Part shown: positions 36,524-45,112 of the stretch, one piece after another
How the letters are laid out: every line of letters begins with the position of its first letter
How positions within the stretch are numbered: position 1 is the stretch's first letter
NCBI RefSeq assembly: GCF_018399035.1
Contig: NZ_CP073760.1
Location: forward strand, 1-64,000
DNA: 64,000 nt
Direction of reading: 5' to 3'
Source of the DNA: Thiocapsa sp.
GTDB taxonomy: Bacteria > Pseudomonadota > Gammaproteobacteria > Chromatiales > Chromatiaceae
Translations under genes and position numbers: made by a program
Notes under the pieces: generated by a model
Told to the model about the DNA's origin: nothing
Seen by the model: only the letters and a program-made list of their open reading frames with translations
Database searches by the model: none

Positions 36524-37188
36524 AGGTGAGAGCATTCGGGTTGGCCCCCGTGGTTGTGGTCGCCGTCGCCGTCCTGGTCACGACGAGCTGTGCGACCTCG
36601 CCGCCGTCGAGCTTCTATACCCTGACGCCGATGCGTGCGATGCCCGATTCGGGTGGTTCGCCGAGCACGGTGCTGGGCGTCGGGCTTGGTCCGGTCAACT
36701 TTCCTCAGTTTCTCGACCGACCCCAGATCGTGACGCGCGATGCCGGCAATCGGTTGGCCATCGACGAGTTCCATCGCTGGGGCGGGACCATCCAGGACGA
36801 TTTCCTGCGAGTCTGGATCGAGAACATGTCCGCCTTGTTGGGCACGAGCAGCGTCTTCGGCTTTCCCAACGAGGTCCGTTATCCGTTGGACTTCCGGGTG
36901 ACGGCCGACGTGCTCGCCTTCGAGGGGACCTACGATGGGGACGCCGTGCTGCGGGCGCGCTGGATCGTGCTTGATCACCGCACCGATCAGGTCCTGCGCG
37001 TGGAGGACACGCACTACCGTCGCCCGCTGGCCGAGCCGAAGGACGAGGGCGCACTCATCGCGGCGATGAGCGAGACATTGGGTGATTTCAGCCGGGATGT
37101 GGCGGTGACCTTAAAGCAGCTCCCGAAGCCGAAGCCGCCGGCACCGGAGCGGCCGGAAGATCGGGGCGGCTTGCTGCGTATTCCCTGA
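36520..37188 (+). CDS. pqiC: PqiC outer-membrane lipoprotein (DUF330/ABC-type auxiliary)
   Basis: 222 residues, lipoprotein signal VVVVAVAVLVTTSCATSP with the lipidated Cys in T-S-C, then SSFYTLTPM, the common start of the mature domain, and IVTRDAGNRLAIDEFHRWG, a family hallmark. Start overlaps pqiB stop by 4 nt. It docks the PqiB needle at the outer membrane. The proline-rich tail (KPKPPAPERPEDRG) is unusual. A REP hairpin starts at the stop codon. Confidence 0.88.
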   Translation: MKVRAFGLAPVVVVAVAVLVTTSCATSPPSSFYTLTPMRAMPDSGGSPSTVLGVGLGPVNFPQFLDRPQIVTRDAGNRLAIDEFHRWGGTIQDDFLRVWIENMSALLGTSSVFGFPNEVRYPLDFRVTADVLAFEGTYDGDAVLRARWIVLDHRTDQVLRVEDTHYRRPLAEPKDEGALIAAMSETLGDFSRDVAVTLKQLPKPKPPAPERPEDRGGLLRIP

Positions 37189-37268
37189 TGGGTTTCGCTG
37201 CGCTCTCCCGATTCCAGTTCGGCAATGTCGGAGTTTGGAGGATGGGTTTCGCTGCGCTCTACCCATCC
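37187..37268 (+). repeat. pair of REP hairpins between convergent genes
   Basis: A partial unit (GATGGGTTTCGCTGCGCTCTCCC, 37187-37209, listed here in two parts GATGGGTTTC and GCTGCGCTCTCCC) overlaps the pqiC stop. A full GGAG-headed unit is at 37237-37268 with perfect GGATGGGT/ACCCATCC arms. They lie between the converging pqiC and dmeF genes and may serve as a bidirectional terminator. Confidence 0.75.
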
Positions 37269-37284
37269 TACGACGGGGTTTGAG

Positions 37285-38316
37285 TTATGCGGTTCGGGGG
37301 CTTGTCTCGAGCGCTGCCCCACATGCCGGCTGTCGGCACTGATTGACCTCGACCGTGACGTGGAGCAGGCCGGTCATGCCGTAGAGGAGGTCGCGGTAGT
37401 GCTCGACCGGGCGTGGGTGGTGGGTGACCAGCGATAGGATACAGGCGCGCCCGGCGGGTGCAATCCGCCAGACGTGCAGATCAGCGACCTGGTTGTCCGC
37501 GTCGGCCTCGATCCGTTTGCGTATCTCGCGCTCGATCGCGCCGTTGTCGCCTGCGTCCAACAACACCTGCGCGCTCTCGCGCGCGAGTCCCCAGGCCCAT
37601 CGGCCGATCAAGACGGCGCCGACGATACCCATCAGAGGGTCCATAAAGGCCCAACCATAGAGCAAGCCCATCGCCAATGCGACCAGCGCCAGGACGGAGG
37701 TCAGGGCATCGGCAATGACATGCAGATAGGCCGCCTTCAGGTTGTGATCCTGGATGTCGGCGAGCACGCCGTGATGATGGTCGTGTGCATGGTCGTCGTG
37801 CTCATGATGAGGCTCGTGCGAATGATCATGCCCGTGATGATGGTGATCGTGTCCGGAGTGGCCCAGCAACCAGGCGCTGAGCAGGTTCACGGCCAGGCCG
37901 AAGGTCGCGACGATCATCGCCTCTTCGTAGCGGATTTCGACCGGATCGATCAGACGGCTCAGTGATTCGAACAGCATCCAAAGGGCGCCCGCCGCCAGCA
38001 GCAGTGCGCTCGAATAGCCTGCGAGCGAGGACACCTTGCCGGTCCCGAAGGTGAAGCGCCGATCCGCTCCGCGCTGCCGCGCGAAGGCATAGGCATAGGC
38101 GGCAATCCCGAGTGCTGCGGCGTGACTGCCCATGTGCCAGCCGTCCGCCAGCAGGGCCATCGAGCCGGTGATCCAGCCGGCGACCAATTCCACGCACATG
38201 GCCGCGAGGGTGAGACCGACGACCCAGCGCGTCCGACGCTCCGCATCTGCTTGGTCGGCGGTGGCGAAGTCGTGGCTGTGACCCCAGTCGCTGATGTCGT
38301 GTGTGTGCATAGGCAT
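37285..38316 (-). CDS. dmeF: cation diffusion facilitator, Co/Ni efflux DmeF type
   Basis: 343 residues with six predicted helices. It has the CDF metal site HxxxD (DGWHMGSHAAALG) in helix 2 and HVIADALTSVLAL in helix 5, and a His-rich loop (HDHHHHGHDHSHEPHHEHDDHAHDHHHG) between helices 4 and 5, mentioned only by its ends. The N-terminal MHTHDISDWGHSHDF tag is typical of DmeF. It exports divalent metal (Co, Ni, possibly Zn) in exchange for protons. No dmeR-type regulator is adjacent. ATG 38316 or 38310 could start. Confidence 0.88.
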   Translation of the reverse strand: MPMHTHDISDWGHSHDFATADQADAERRTRWVVGLTLAAMCVELVAGWITGSMALLADGWHMGSHAAALGIAAYAYAFARQRGADRRFTFGTGKVSSLAGYSSALLLAAGALWMLFESLSRLIDPVEIRYEEAMIVATFGLAVNLLSAWLLGHSGHDHHHHGHDHSHEPHHEHDDHAHDHHHGVLADIQDHNLKAAYLHVIADALTSVLALVALAMGLLYGWAFMDPLMGIVGAVLIGRWAWGLARESAQVLLDAGDNGAIEREIRKRIEADADNQVADLHVWRIAPAGRACILSLVTHHPRPVEHYRDLLYGMTGLLHVTVEVNQCRQPACGAALETSPRTA

Positions 38317-38361
38317 CTCGTCTTTGATCGAAGCCGCGATCGAAACCGAGCTGTTAGCTAT

Positions 38362-38552
38362 TAAACCGCGCCCAGTGCGGTATGCGATGTTTTGGATAGG
38401 ATCGGCCCCGGCGGATTTCAGAACCGCTGGAGCCGGCGCGGTTTAAAGTATTAAAAAATATCAAATTGTAAACCGCGTCTCACCGAGATCGAGGACATCT
38501 CCGAAGCTAAACGCAAAATGAAAATGACGCATGTCGCTCTGGACGCGGTTTA
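38362..38552 (+). repeat. composite B4-linker-A5 palindromic repeat
   Basis: B4 (38362-38445, 84 bp) in forward B orientation, a 23-bp AT-rich linker (38446-38468), then A5 (38469-38552, 84 bp) starting TAAACCGCGTC and ending GGACGCGGTTTA but with a core different from the A consensus. Lies upstream of dmeF and downstream of feoC. Confidence 0.88.
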
Positions 38553-38613
38553 GCTGATAACCGATAACCGAGAGCTCATCACCGACCACGGATGACTCGG
38601 CTCCCCCCGGACA

Positions 38614-38856
38614 TCAGGACTCCGCCCGAAACTCCTCGCCGATCCACTCATAGGTCTCGATCGTCGCCGGGTCACATTTGCTGCACCCCGAGCTGCATCC
38701 GGCCGAACCCGTGATTCGTCGGACCCAACCCTTGCGCTCCAAGATGTCGAGCATGCCGCGCAGTGCATCCGGACTGGATTCGAAGCGATAGGCCAGGTCC
38801 ATCAAGCCGACCCGGCGGTGCTGCTCGAGATAACCAGAGAGCTCCGAGAGAATCAT
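38614..38856 (-). CDS. feoC: FeoC-like regulatory protein
   Basis: 80 residues. A winged-helix N-terminus (MILSELSGYLEQHRRVGLMDLAYRF...LRGMLDILERKGWVRRI) is followed by a cysteine cluster CSSGCSKC that can bind an oxygen-sensitive iron-sulfur cluster. FeoC modulates FeoB stability or acts as a regulator. It lies 51 bp after feoB on the same strand, as the last gene of the feo operon. Confidence 0.87.
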   Translation of the reverse strand: MILSELSGYLEQHRRVGLMDLAYRFESSPDALRGMLDILERKGWVRRITGSAGCSSGCSKCDPATIETYEWIGEEFRAES

Positions 38857-38907
38857 GCTGCATCTCCTTGACGATGTGGGGTCGATGGCGTCGATCCGAA
38901 CCGGTTG

Positions 38908-41238
38908 TCATGCACCCTCGCGGACCAAACCGGTCGGCCTCGGCCCTCCGCGTTCCGCACTGATCCGCATCCCGATGACCACGGTGGCGAAGAGGGCCAG
39001 CATGCCGGCAATCCAGGCCGCGGAGCTGGTCGGATCTCGGGCGAAGATGGCACTCTGATAGAAGACGGTGGCGACGATATAGCCGAGCCCGGTCGTCCAG
39101 AGCACCGTGAAGACCGCCCAGCCCGGCGAGGTCTCGCGATAGATGGCCGCAATCGCCGCGACACAGGGCGCATAGAGCAGGATAAAGAGCAGGTAGGCGA
39201 AGGCGCCGGCGGCCCCGTCGAAGCGCGATGCCATGGCCCCGAAGGTGCCCGTGGTGATCTCTTGCGATTCGGCCACGGCCGCCGTGTCGGTCAGGTCGCC
39301 CACGTTCAAGCCCATCGGGTCCTCCCAACTGCCGAGTGCATCGGCGAGGTTTGCGGGAACCGTCGCCAAGGCGCCGAGCAAGCCGGCCTTCAGATCGAAG
39401 GGCGCCTCCTCTTCGGTCTCGCCGGCATCCGCGACCGCGAGGGCGGAGTAGGTCGCATCCAGGGTGCCGACCACGGCCTCCTTGGCCAGGATGCCGGTGA
39501 AGATGCCGACGGTGGCCGGCCAGTTCTCCGCATCCAGACCCATGGGCGCGAAAGCGGGGGAGAGTGTGCGCCCGACCTCGGCGAGGACGGACTTGTCGCT
39601 GTTCTCGTTGCCGAAGGAGCCATCCGTGCCGACGCTGTTCATGACGTTGAGCACCAGCACCATGGGGACGATGACCTGACCCGCCCGGACGACGAAGCCG
39701 CCGGTGCGGTCGAGCGTGCGCAAGGCGACGCCTTTCAGGGTCGGCAGGTGATAGGGCGGCAGCTCCATGATGAAGGGCGTGGCCTCCCCCTTGAGCAGGG
39801 TGCTCTTCATGACGAAGCCGGTCAGCACCGCGACCGCGATGCCGATGAGGTAAAGCCCGAAGACGATGTTCTGACCGCCGACCGGGAAGAAGGCCGCGGC
39901 AAAGAGCACATAGACCGGCAGACGCGCGCCGCAGGACATGAAGGGCGCCATCAGGACCGTCAGCGTCCGGTCGCGTTGGTTCTCGAGGGTCCGCGCGGCC
40001 ATGATCGCCGGCACGTTGCAGCCGAATCCGACCAGGAGCGGCACGAAGGATTTGCCCGGCAGGCCGACGGCGCGCATGAAGCGATCCATGACGAAGGCGG
40101 CGCGGGCCATGTAGCCGGAGTCCTCGAGGATCGACATGAAGATGTAGAGGAAAGCGATGATGGGGATGAAGGTCGCCACCACCTGGATGCCGCCGCCGAT
40201 GCCGTCGGCCAGCAGCAGGATCAGCCATGCGGGCGCACCCAAGCCGGCCAGGACATGGGCCGTCCCGTCCACGAAGAGCGTGCCGGCGGCCTGATCGAAG
40301 ACGTCGATGAAGGCCCCGCCGATGTTGATGGTGAACATGAACATCAGATACATCACGATCAGGAAGATCGGGATGCCGAGCATGCGGTTGAGCATGACCC
40401 GGTCGATGCGGTCGGAGAGGTTGCGCGAGACCTTGCCGACCTGTGTCACCGTGACCTGCGTCATGGCGTGCGCGAAGCTGTAACGGGCATCCGCGACCAG
40501 GATGTCGAGATCATCGGCCTGATCGCCGAGCAGCGCGCGGACCTCGCCCGGTGCCACCCGATCACCGACCAGGCGCTGCGCCAGATCGTCGCCCTCCAGC
40601 AGACGGGCGGCAAGCCAGCGCGGCGAGTCGCCGTTCTCGCGAGCGATCGACGTGACACGCGGCAAGAGCGCGGCGATCGCCTTTTCGAGCAGAGGCTGGT
40701 AGGGGATCTCGACCTGCGGGATCGGATGGGTCGCCTGGCTTTCCAGCAGAACGCGCTTGAGGTCCGCGATGCCGGAGCCGGTGGCGGCCGAGATGGGAAC
40801 GACCGGACAGCCCAGACGCTTCGCGAGGGCCGCGACGTCGATCTTCATGCCCCGCTCGCGGGCCACGTCCATCATGTTCAGCGCCACGACCAGGGGGCGG
40901 CCCATCTCGATCAGCTGAGTCGTGAGATAGAGATTCCGTTCGAGGTTGGTCGCATCGAGGATGTTGAGGACGAGATCCGCCTCGCGATCGTGGATGAAGT
41001 CGCGTGCGATGCGCTCGTCCAGCGAGAGATCGTGATCCGAGACATCCAGCGAATAGGTGCCGGGCAGGTCGACGAGATGGACGATGGACCCCTCGAAACG
41101 ATAGCGCCCGATCTTGCGCTCCACGGTCACGCCCGGCCAGTTGCCGACGCGCTGACGCGACCCGGTCAAGGCGTTGAAGAGGGTCGTCTTGCCGCAGTTC
41201 GGATTGCCGACCACGCCGACGGTCAAGGGTTTGCTCAT
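38908..41238 (-). CDS. feoB: ferrous iron transporter FeoB
   Basis: 776 residues. The N-terminal G domain shows G1 GNPNCGKTT (11-19), G3 DLPGTYSL, G4 NMMD. A helical spacer and about eight to ten membrane helices follow, with two Gate regions containing GCNVPAIMAARTLENQRDRTLT and the CGARLPVY segment. It imports Fe(II) across the inner membrane. Length is normal. A very long opposite-strand open frame is a shadow. Preceded by two feoA genes and followed by feoC, under a Fur-type site at 42098. Confidence 0.95.
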   Translation of the reverse strand: MSKPLTVGVVGNPNCGKTTLFNALTGSRQRVGNWPGVTVERKIGRYRFEGSIVHLVDLPGTYSLDVSDHDLSLDERIARDFIHDREADLVLNILDATNLERNLYLTTQLIEMGRPLVVALNMMDVARERGMKIDVAALAKRLGCPVVPISAATGSGIADLKRVLLESQATHPIPQVEIPYQPLLEKAIAALLPRVTSIARENGDSPRWLAARLLEGDDLAQRLVGDRVAPGEVRALLGDQADDLDILVADARYSFAHAMTQVTVTQVGKVSRNLSDRIDRVMLNRMLGIPIFLIVMYLMFMFTINIGGAFIDVFDQAAGTLFVDGTAHVLAGLGAPAWLILLLADGIGGGIQVVATFIPIIAFLYIFMSILEDSGYMARAAFVMDRFMRAVGLPGKSFVPLLVGFGCNVPAIMAARTLENQRDRTLTVLMAPFMSCGARLPVYVLFAAAFFPVGGQNIVFGLYLIGIAVAVLTGFVMKSTLLKGEATPFIMELPPYHLPTLKGVALRTLDRTGGFVVRAGQVIVPMVLVLNVMNSVGTDGSFGNENSDKSVLAEVGRTLSPAFAPMGLDAENWPATVGIFTGILAKEAVVGTLDATYSALAVADAGETEEEAPFDLKAGLLGALATVPANLADALGSWEDPMGLNVGDLTDTAAVAESQEITTGTFGAMASRFDGAAGAFAYLLFILLYAPCVAAIAAIYRETSPGWAVFTVLWTTGLGYIVATVFYQSAIFARDPTSSAAWIAGMLALFATVVIGMRISAERGGPRPTGLVREGA

Positions 41239-41299
41239 GGTCTTGTTCCTTGTCCAGTGCCGCGCTGGGTCTTGCCGGCGGTTTCCGTCGGGGGGTTGC

Positions 41300-41533
41300 T
41301 CATGAGAGGCCCTCCACCAGCAGGGCTGCCGCTTCGTCCTTGCGCAGGCTGATCGAGCAGCCGCGCACCCGAATCTCGACGGGATCGCCGAGTGGGGCGA
41401 CCCGAATCACCTGGATCTCCGCCCCGGGGGTCAATCCCATCGAAAGGAGCTTGCGGCGATAGGCCGGCGTGGCGGCGTTAAAGCCCTGGACTCGGCCGTG
41501 ATCGCCGGCCTTCATGTCTTTGAGGGTCGTCAT
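41300..41533 (-). CDS. feoA: FeoA, SH3-like ferrous iron transport accessory
   Basis: 77 residues: MTTLKDMKAGDHGRVQGFNAATPAYRRKLLSMGLTPGAEIQVIRVAPLGDPVEIRVRGCSISLRKDEA is a canonical FeoA with the L-x-x-M-G-L-x-P-G motif (quoted here in pieces LLSMGLTPG and VRGCSISLRKDEA). It docks to FeoB. It sits 61 bp upstream of feoB and 95 bp downstream of a second feoA. Confidence 0.9.
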   Translation of the reverse strand: MTTLKDMKAGDHGRVQGFNAATPAYRRKLLSMGLTPGAEIQVIRVAPLGDPVEIRVRGCSISLRKDEAAALLVEGLS

Positions 41534-41628
41534 GAGTGCTGATACATCGCATGAAAATCGAATGAGGCCGGTCTGCCGACGGTCCCGACCGGTTCTCGGT
41601 CGTCGGTCGAGTGGTCGGGGTTGCGCCG

Positions 41629-41841
41629 TCAGGCGAGGGGTGCGACTTGGATCTTGGCCGCCATCCCGCCGCCGAGCGCGATGCGCGCCTCGCCACGGGC
41701 AACGAGGAGACCGCCGCCCTGGCGTTGCACGACAGCGAGCTCGGATCCGACATTTAGACCCAGCTCCGTCAGGCGGGTCGTCAATCCTTTGCCGCCATGC
41801 AGTGCGACGATTCTCACGCGAGCACCTTCATCGGCCATCAT
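41629..41841 (-). CDS. feoA: second FeoA-domain protein
   Basis: About 70 residues from ATG 41841 (or 41838): ADEGARVRIVALHGGKGLTT then RLTELGLNVGSELAVVQRQGGGLLVARGEARIALG. The L-x-E-L-G-L-x-x-G motif is kept. It is distinct from the FeoA encoded next to feoB, so the operon is feoA-feoA-feoB-feoC. The open frame extends upstream to 41925 without family sequence; GTG/ATG starts there are less likely. First gene of the operon. Confidence 0.8.
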   Translation of the reverse strand: MMADEGARVRIVALHGGKGLTTRLTELGLNVGSELAVVQRQGGGLLVARGEARIALGGGMAAKIQVAPLA

Positions 41842-42097
41842 GAGCGGAAATCCCTTCACGCTTGGGACGCCCATCACGAGGGACTCATGGCGGACGGGGT
41901 TTGAGAGGCCGTGTTGACCGAACATCGTCGATTCTCCAATTCTTGAGGTCCCCGGGGCCCGGAGGTGTCGCCGAGTTTCAAGGGCGCACGGCGCTCGCGA
42001 GGGGTGTTGAACGTCTGGATGGGCCTAGCGCGGGGCGCTGCGATGGCTCGACCGGCAGGCATCCTGTCTGATGGAAATGCTAGTCCAGCTCGGCTCT

Positions 42098-42116
42098 AAT
42101 TGCAAATGATTCTCAA
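42098..42116 (-). promoter_or_regulatory. Fur box upstream of feo operon
   Basis: AATTGCAAATGATTCTCAA matches the Fur-site pattern (A/T-rich with ATGATTCTCA half-site) within GC-rich surroundings, about 255 bp upstream of the first feoA start. Iron repression of feo by Fur is established in enterobacteria; here it is inferred. Confidence 0.6.
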
Positions 42117-42212
42117 CGCGTAGCCGCCTCGCGGTGAAGATTCAGTCGTCACTCGTGTCGAAAGCATCGGCACAAGGTGTCGGTCGGCGGCCCCCGATGG
42201 TTTATCCTGTCT

Positions 42213-42297
42213 TAAACCGCGCCGGCTCCAGCGGTTCTGAAATCCGCCGGGGCCGATCCCATCCAAAAACATCGCATACCGCACTAGGCGCGGTTTA
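42213..42297 (-). repeat. 85-bp palindromic repeat, inverted B-type (B5)
   Basis: Starts TAAACCGCGCCGGCTCC, ends GGCGCGGTTTA, with the inverted B core. A single unit, 37 bp before the DUF4407 gene start, between it and the feo promoter. Confidence 0.87.
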
Positions 42298-42334
42298 ACT
42301 GCGGTGCTCGCGCTCGTGAAGGGAGGGTAGGAAC

Positions 42335-44695
42335 ATGGATCTGGGGCGGCGATCTCGGCGCTTTTTCAAGGTCCCTTCGATGAATACGTTGCGGCTGCGT
42401 CCTTACGGCGACAGCCTTGTCACGCCGGCCGTGACAGTCTGGCTTGGCTTTGCTTGGACCATCATCCTCCTGATGGCCGGTATCGAAGGCATCGTCTGGG
42501 GTTTCGTCGGCGCCTCGATCGTACCGCAGGCCGCGGCCTGGCTCCAGCCGGTTGCCGGTCTTTTCATGTTCGTGCTCATGTTCGCGGTCATCTGGATCGT
42601 CGACGCATCCTTGATCATGTCCGAGCGCCCGACCCGCGCCCGGGGTGCACTCGGGGGCGTACTTCCGGACGCTCGGCTCGAGGAGCGCGGCGCGGGTGCA
42701 CGCTGGTTCGTCGGGCTGCTGGTGCGGGTGCTGATCGTGGCGGTCTCGCTCTATGTGACCGCGCCCTTTCTGGCCAAGCTGATCCGTGCCGACGACATCG
42801 AGAGCCATCACCAGCGCCTGGTCGAGCAGTATTACGCCCGGCGCGATGCGGCGTTCCAGGCGCAGCTCGGCGTGCGAGCCCAAGAGATCGAGGCCCGCTA
42901 CGGGGGACTGATCGCCCCCTTGGAGGAGGACGTCGAGCGTCTGAGCCGTTCGCTCGATGCCGAGCGGCAACGTCGTGATCAGATCGCGGCCGAGTACACC
43001 CCTGAGATTACAGTGCTGCGCGCGGAGCTGGCCGCCGCACAGGAGCGCCTCGGCGACGAGATCCATGGGCGCGGCGACCGTCCGGAGGGCTATGGGCCGG
43101 AGGCGCGCAGGTGGGACGCGCGGGCGAATGCGCTCGTCGCCGCGCTGGCCGAGAAGCAGGCGGAGATCGATCGGCGCATCGCCGAGGTTGCGCAGACGAT
43201 TGCGGACCAAGAGGTGCGCCTGCGCGCGCGCACCGACGAGCTCCAACGCATCCGTCTGGAGCAGCAGGAGCGCATGGACCGCATCCGCGCCGAGGTGGCC
43301 GCCGCGCAGCCCGAGGAGCTGCCGCCGCGGTTGAGCTTTGCGGCGCGCTCCAAGGCCTTGCAGGCGCTGCGCGAGAGCCCGGACGAGGCGGGGGTGCCGC
43401 ATTTCGAGACCGTCGACGGCTTTGCGCAGGCGGCGCTGGCCATCCTCTTCTTCTCGCTGATCGCGCTGAAGTTGTTCGAGCCGGCCGCGGTACGGGCCTA
43501 TTTCAGTGAAGCCCTGCAGTTCCAATACCGAAAGTATCTCGACGGTGCACTGTCGGGGATCCCCGGCTTCGCCTGTCCGGAGGATCCCGCGCAGCGCCTG
43601 AGTCCGGTCGAGTTCGCGCGTCTGTGGCAAGGCTACGAGCGCGATCCGGAGGCTCATTTCGCCGAGCAGGAGGCGCGGTTGGCGGCCGCCGAGCCGATGC
43701 GGATGCGCCTGGCGGAGGAGTCGTTCGCCGAGACCCTCGTCGAGCGTCGTCGCGAGAACCTCGATCAGGAGCTGAATCTGGTCCGCCGCCGCCGCGAGAT
43801 CGAGGTGGCGGCCTACGAGAACGAGCAGCGTTTGCGCGCCGGCGAGCTGCGCGCCCGGTTGGCCGACGAGACGCGCGCCATGCACCATCAGCGACGCGCC
43901 GAGCTCGAGCACGAGCTGCAACAGGCGCGCGAGTCCTGGGCGTTGCAGAAGGCCCAGGACGAAGAGGATCTGCGCGAGCGCATGGCCGCCTTCGAGCGCT
44001 CCATCGAGCTGGCGCGCGAGGACCGGCGTCTGCGCGAGAAGGAGATGGAGATCCGCAGTGCTCAGCGCGAGGAGGAGCTGCGTCAGGCCGATGTGCAGCG
44101 GCTTCATCGCCATCGCGTCGAGGTTGCCGAGCTCGCGGCCCGGCGCCGTCGAGAGGAGCGTCTGGAGCGTCTCGCCGGGATGCGCGACGAGCTGAGCCGT
44201 TTGCGTGAGCTGGAGACGCGCGACACGAGCGAGGCCGCAACACTGCGCGAGGCCGGCTATCGCCTGACGGACGCCATCGAGACCTTGAGCGGGAAGATCG
44301 GGTCGAGCGAGGGCGAGCTGGCGGCGGCCCATGCGCGGATGGCCGAGCTGAAGCGGATCGCGGCCGGCCCGACCGAGGATGTCGGAGAGAGCGTACGGTC
44401 CTCCGGCGGCGGCTTCTGGTCGCGCTCGGGGCGGCCCGAGGACGGGAAGAGTGCTCGCGAGGCGAGGCGGGAGATGAAGGCGCTCGAGAAGTGGCTGCGC
44501 GAGGAGGGCGAGCGCCTTGCCGGCTTGCGCGACGAGCGACGCGCCTTGGAGGTGCGTCGGATCACGCACGAGGATCAACGTCGCGCCATCGAGGAGCGGC
44601 TTTCGGGCGTCCGCTCGCGCATCCTCTTCCACGAGGACGCGATCGGCACCCTGCTGACGTCGGAGCGAGCGGCGGCTGAAGACCCCGAGATCTAA
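42335..44695 (+). CDS. DUF4407 membrane protein with very long coiled coils
   Basis: 786 residues; ATG 42335 follows GGGAGGG. The N-terminal 160 residues have about four membrane helices (VWLGFAWTIILLMAGIEGIV; LFMFVLMFAVIWIVDASLIM; LLVRVLIVAVSLYVTAPFLA). A DUF4407-type coiled coil (about 165-320) and another hydrophobic segment (AQAALAILFFSLIALKLF) follow. The remaining 400 residues are almost entirely charged coiled coil (Glu, Arg, Ala). Function unknown; it looks like a membrane-anchored scaffold. The TAA stop is the first three bases of repeat A6. Confidence 0.8.
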   Translation: MDLGRRSRRFFKVPSMNTLRLRPYGDSLVTPAVTVWLGFAWTIILLMAGIEGIVWGFVGASIVPQAAAWLQPVAGLFMFVLMFAVIWIVDASLIMSERPTRARGALGGVLPDARLEERGAGARWFVGLLVRVLIVAVSLYVTAPFLAKLIRADDIESHHQRLVEQYYARRDAAFQAQLGVRAQEIEARYGGLIAPLEEDVERLSRSLDAERQRRDQIAAEYTPEITVLRAELAAAQERLGDEIHGRGDRPEGYGPEARRWDARANALVAALAEKQAEIDRRIAEVAQTIADQEVRLRARTDELQRIRLEQQERMDRIRAEVAAAQPEELPPRLSFAARSKALQALRESPDEAGVPHFETVDGFAQAALAILFFSLIALKLFEPAAVRAYFSEALQFQYRKYLDGALSGIPGFACPEDPAQRLSPVEFARLWQGYERDPEAHFAEQEARLAAAEPMRMRLAEESFAETLVERRRENLDQELNLVRRRREIEVAAYENEQRLRAGELRARLADETRAMHHQRRAELEHELQQARESWALQKAQDEEDLRERMAAFERSIELAREDRRLREKEMEIRSAQREEELRQADVQRLHRHRVEVAELAARRRREERLERLAGMRDELSRLRELETRDTSEAATLREAGYRLTDAIETLSGKIGSSEGELAAAHARMAELKRIAAGPTEDVGESVRSSGGGFWSRSGRPEDGKSAREARREMKALEKWLREEGERLAGLRDERRALEVRRITHEDQRRAIEERLSGVRSRILFHEDAIGTLLTSERAAAEDPEI

Positions 44696-44885
44696 ACCGC
44701 GTCCAGAGCGAGATGCTTACTTTCGAGTGAGCTCGACGTTTGGTGCATCCACGACCCTTAGCGGGGGACGCGGTTTAGAATTTTATATTTTTTAATACTT
44801 TAAACCGCGCCGGCTCCAGCGGCTCTGAAATCCGCCGGGGCCGATCTCATCCAAAAACATCGCATACCGCACTGGGCGCGGTTTA
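44693..44885 (+). repeat. composite A6-linker-B6 palindromic repeat
   Basis: A6 (44693-44777, 85 bp), AT-rich linker (44778-44800) and inverted B6 (44801-44885, 85 bp) repeat the order and spacing of 20325-20517 with only a few differences. A6 provides the stop codon of the DUF4407 gene. Confidence 0.9.
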
Positions 44886-44949
44886 GGCGACTTGGGGTGA
44901 AGGCGCGATCGATCGTCGGATGGCCTGCATTGCGGTGGGTGGACTTCGC

Positions 44950-45021
<72 letters not shown>

Positions 45022-45112
45022 ATGAGGTCGGTGCTCAGTTTATTCCTAACATTTCACTTCTGCTTTAAGCACCCTTTTCGACAGATCGACACTGCTTCCC
45101 GGTTCGCTATCC

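Noticed and set aside
38905..41352. An 815-residue plus-strand open frame
   Set aside because: It is antiparallel to feoB, whose product has all family motifs; the plus frame is Arg/Gly/Asp/Gln-rich with no motif, a codon-bias shadow.
42284..44632. A 782-residue minus-strand open frame
   Set aside because: Shadow of the DUF4407 coiled-coil gene; composition mirrors GAG/CTC-rich codons and no domain is seen.
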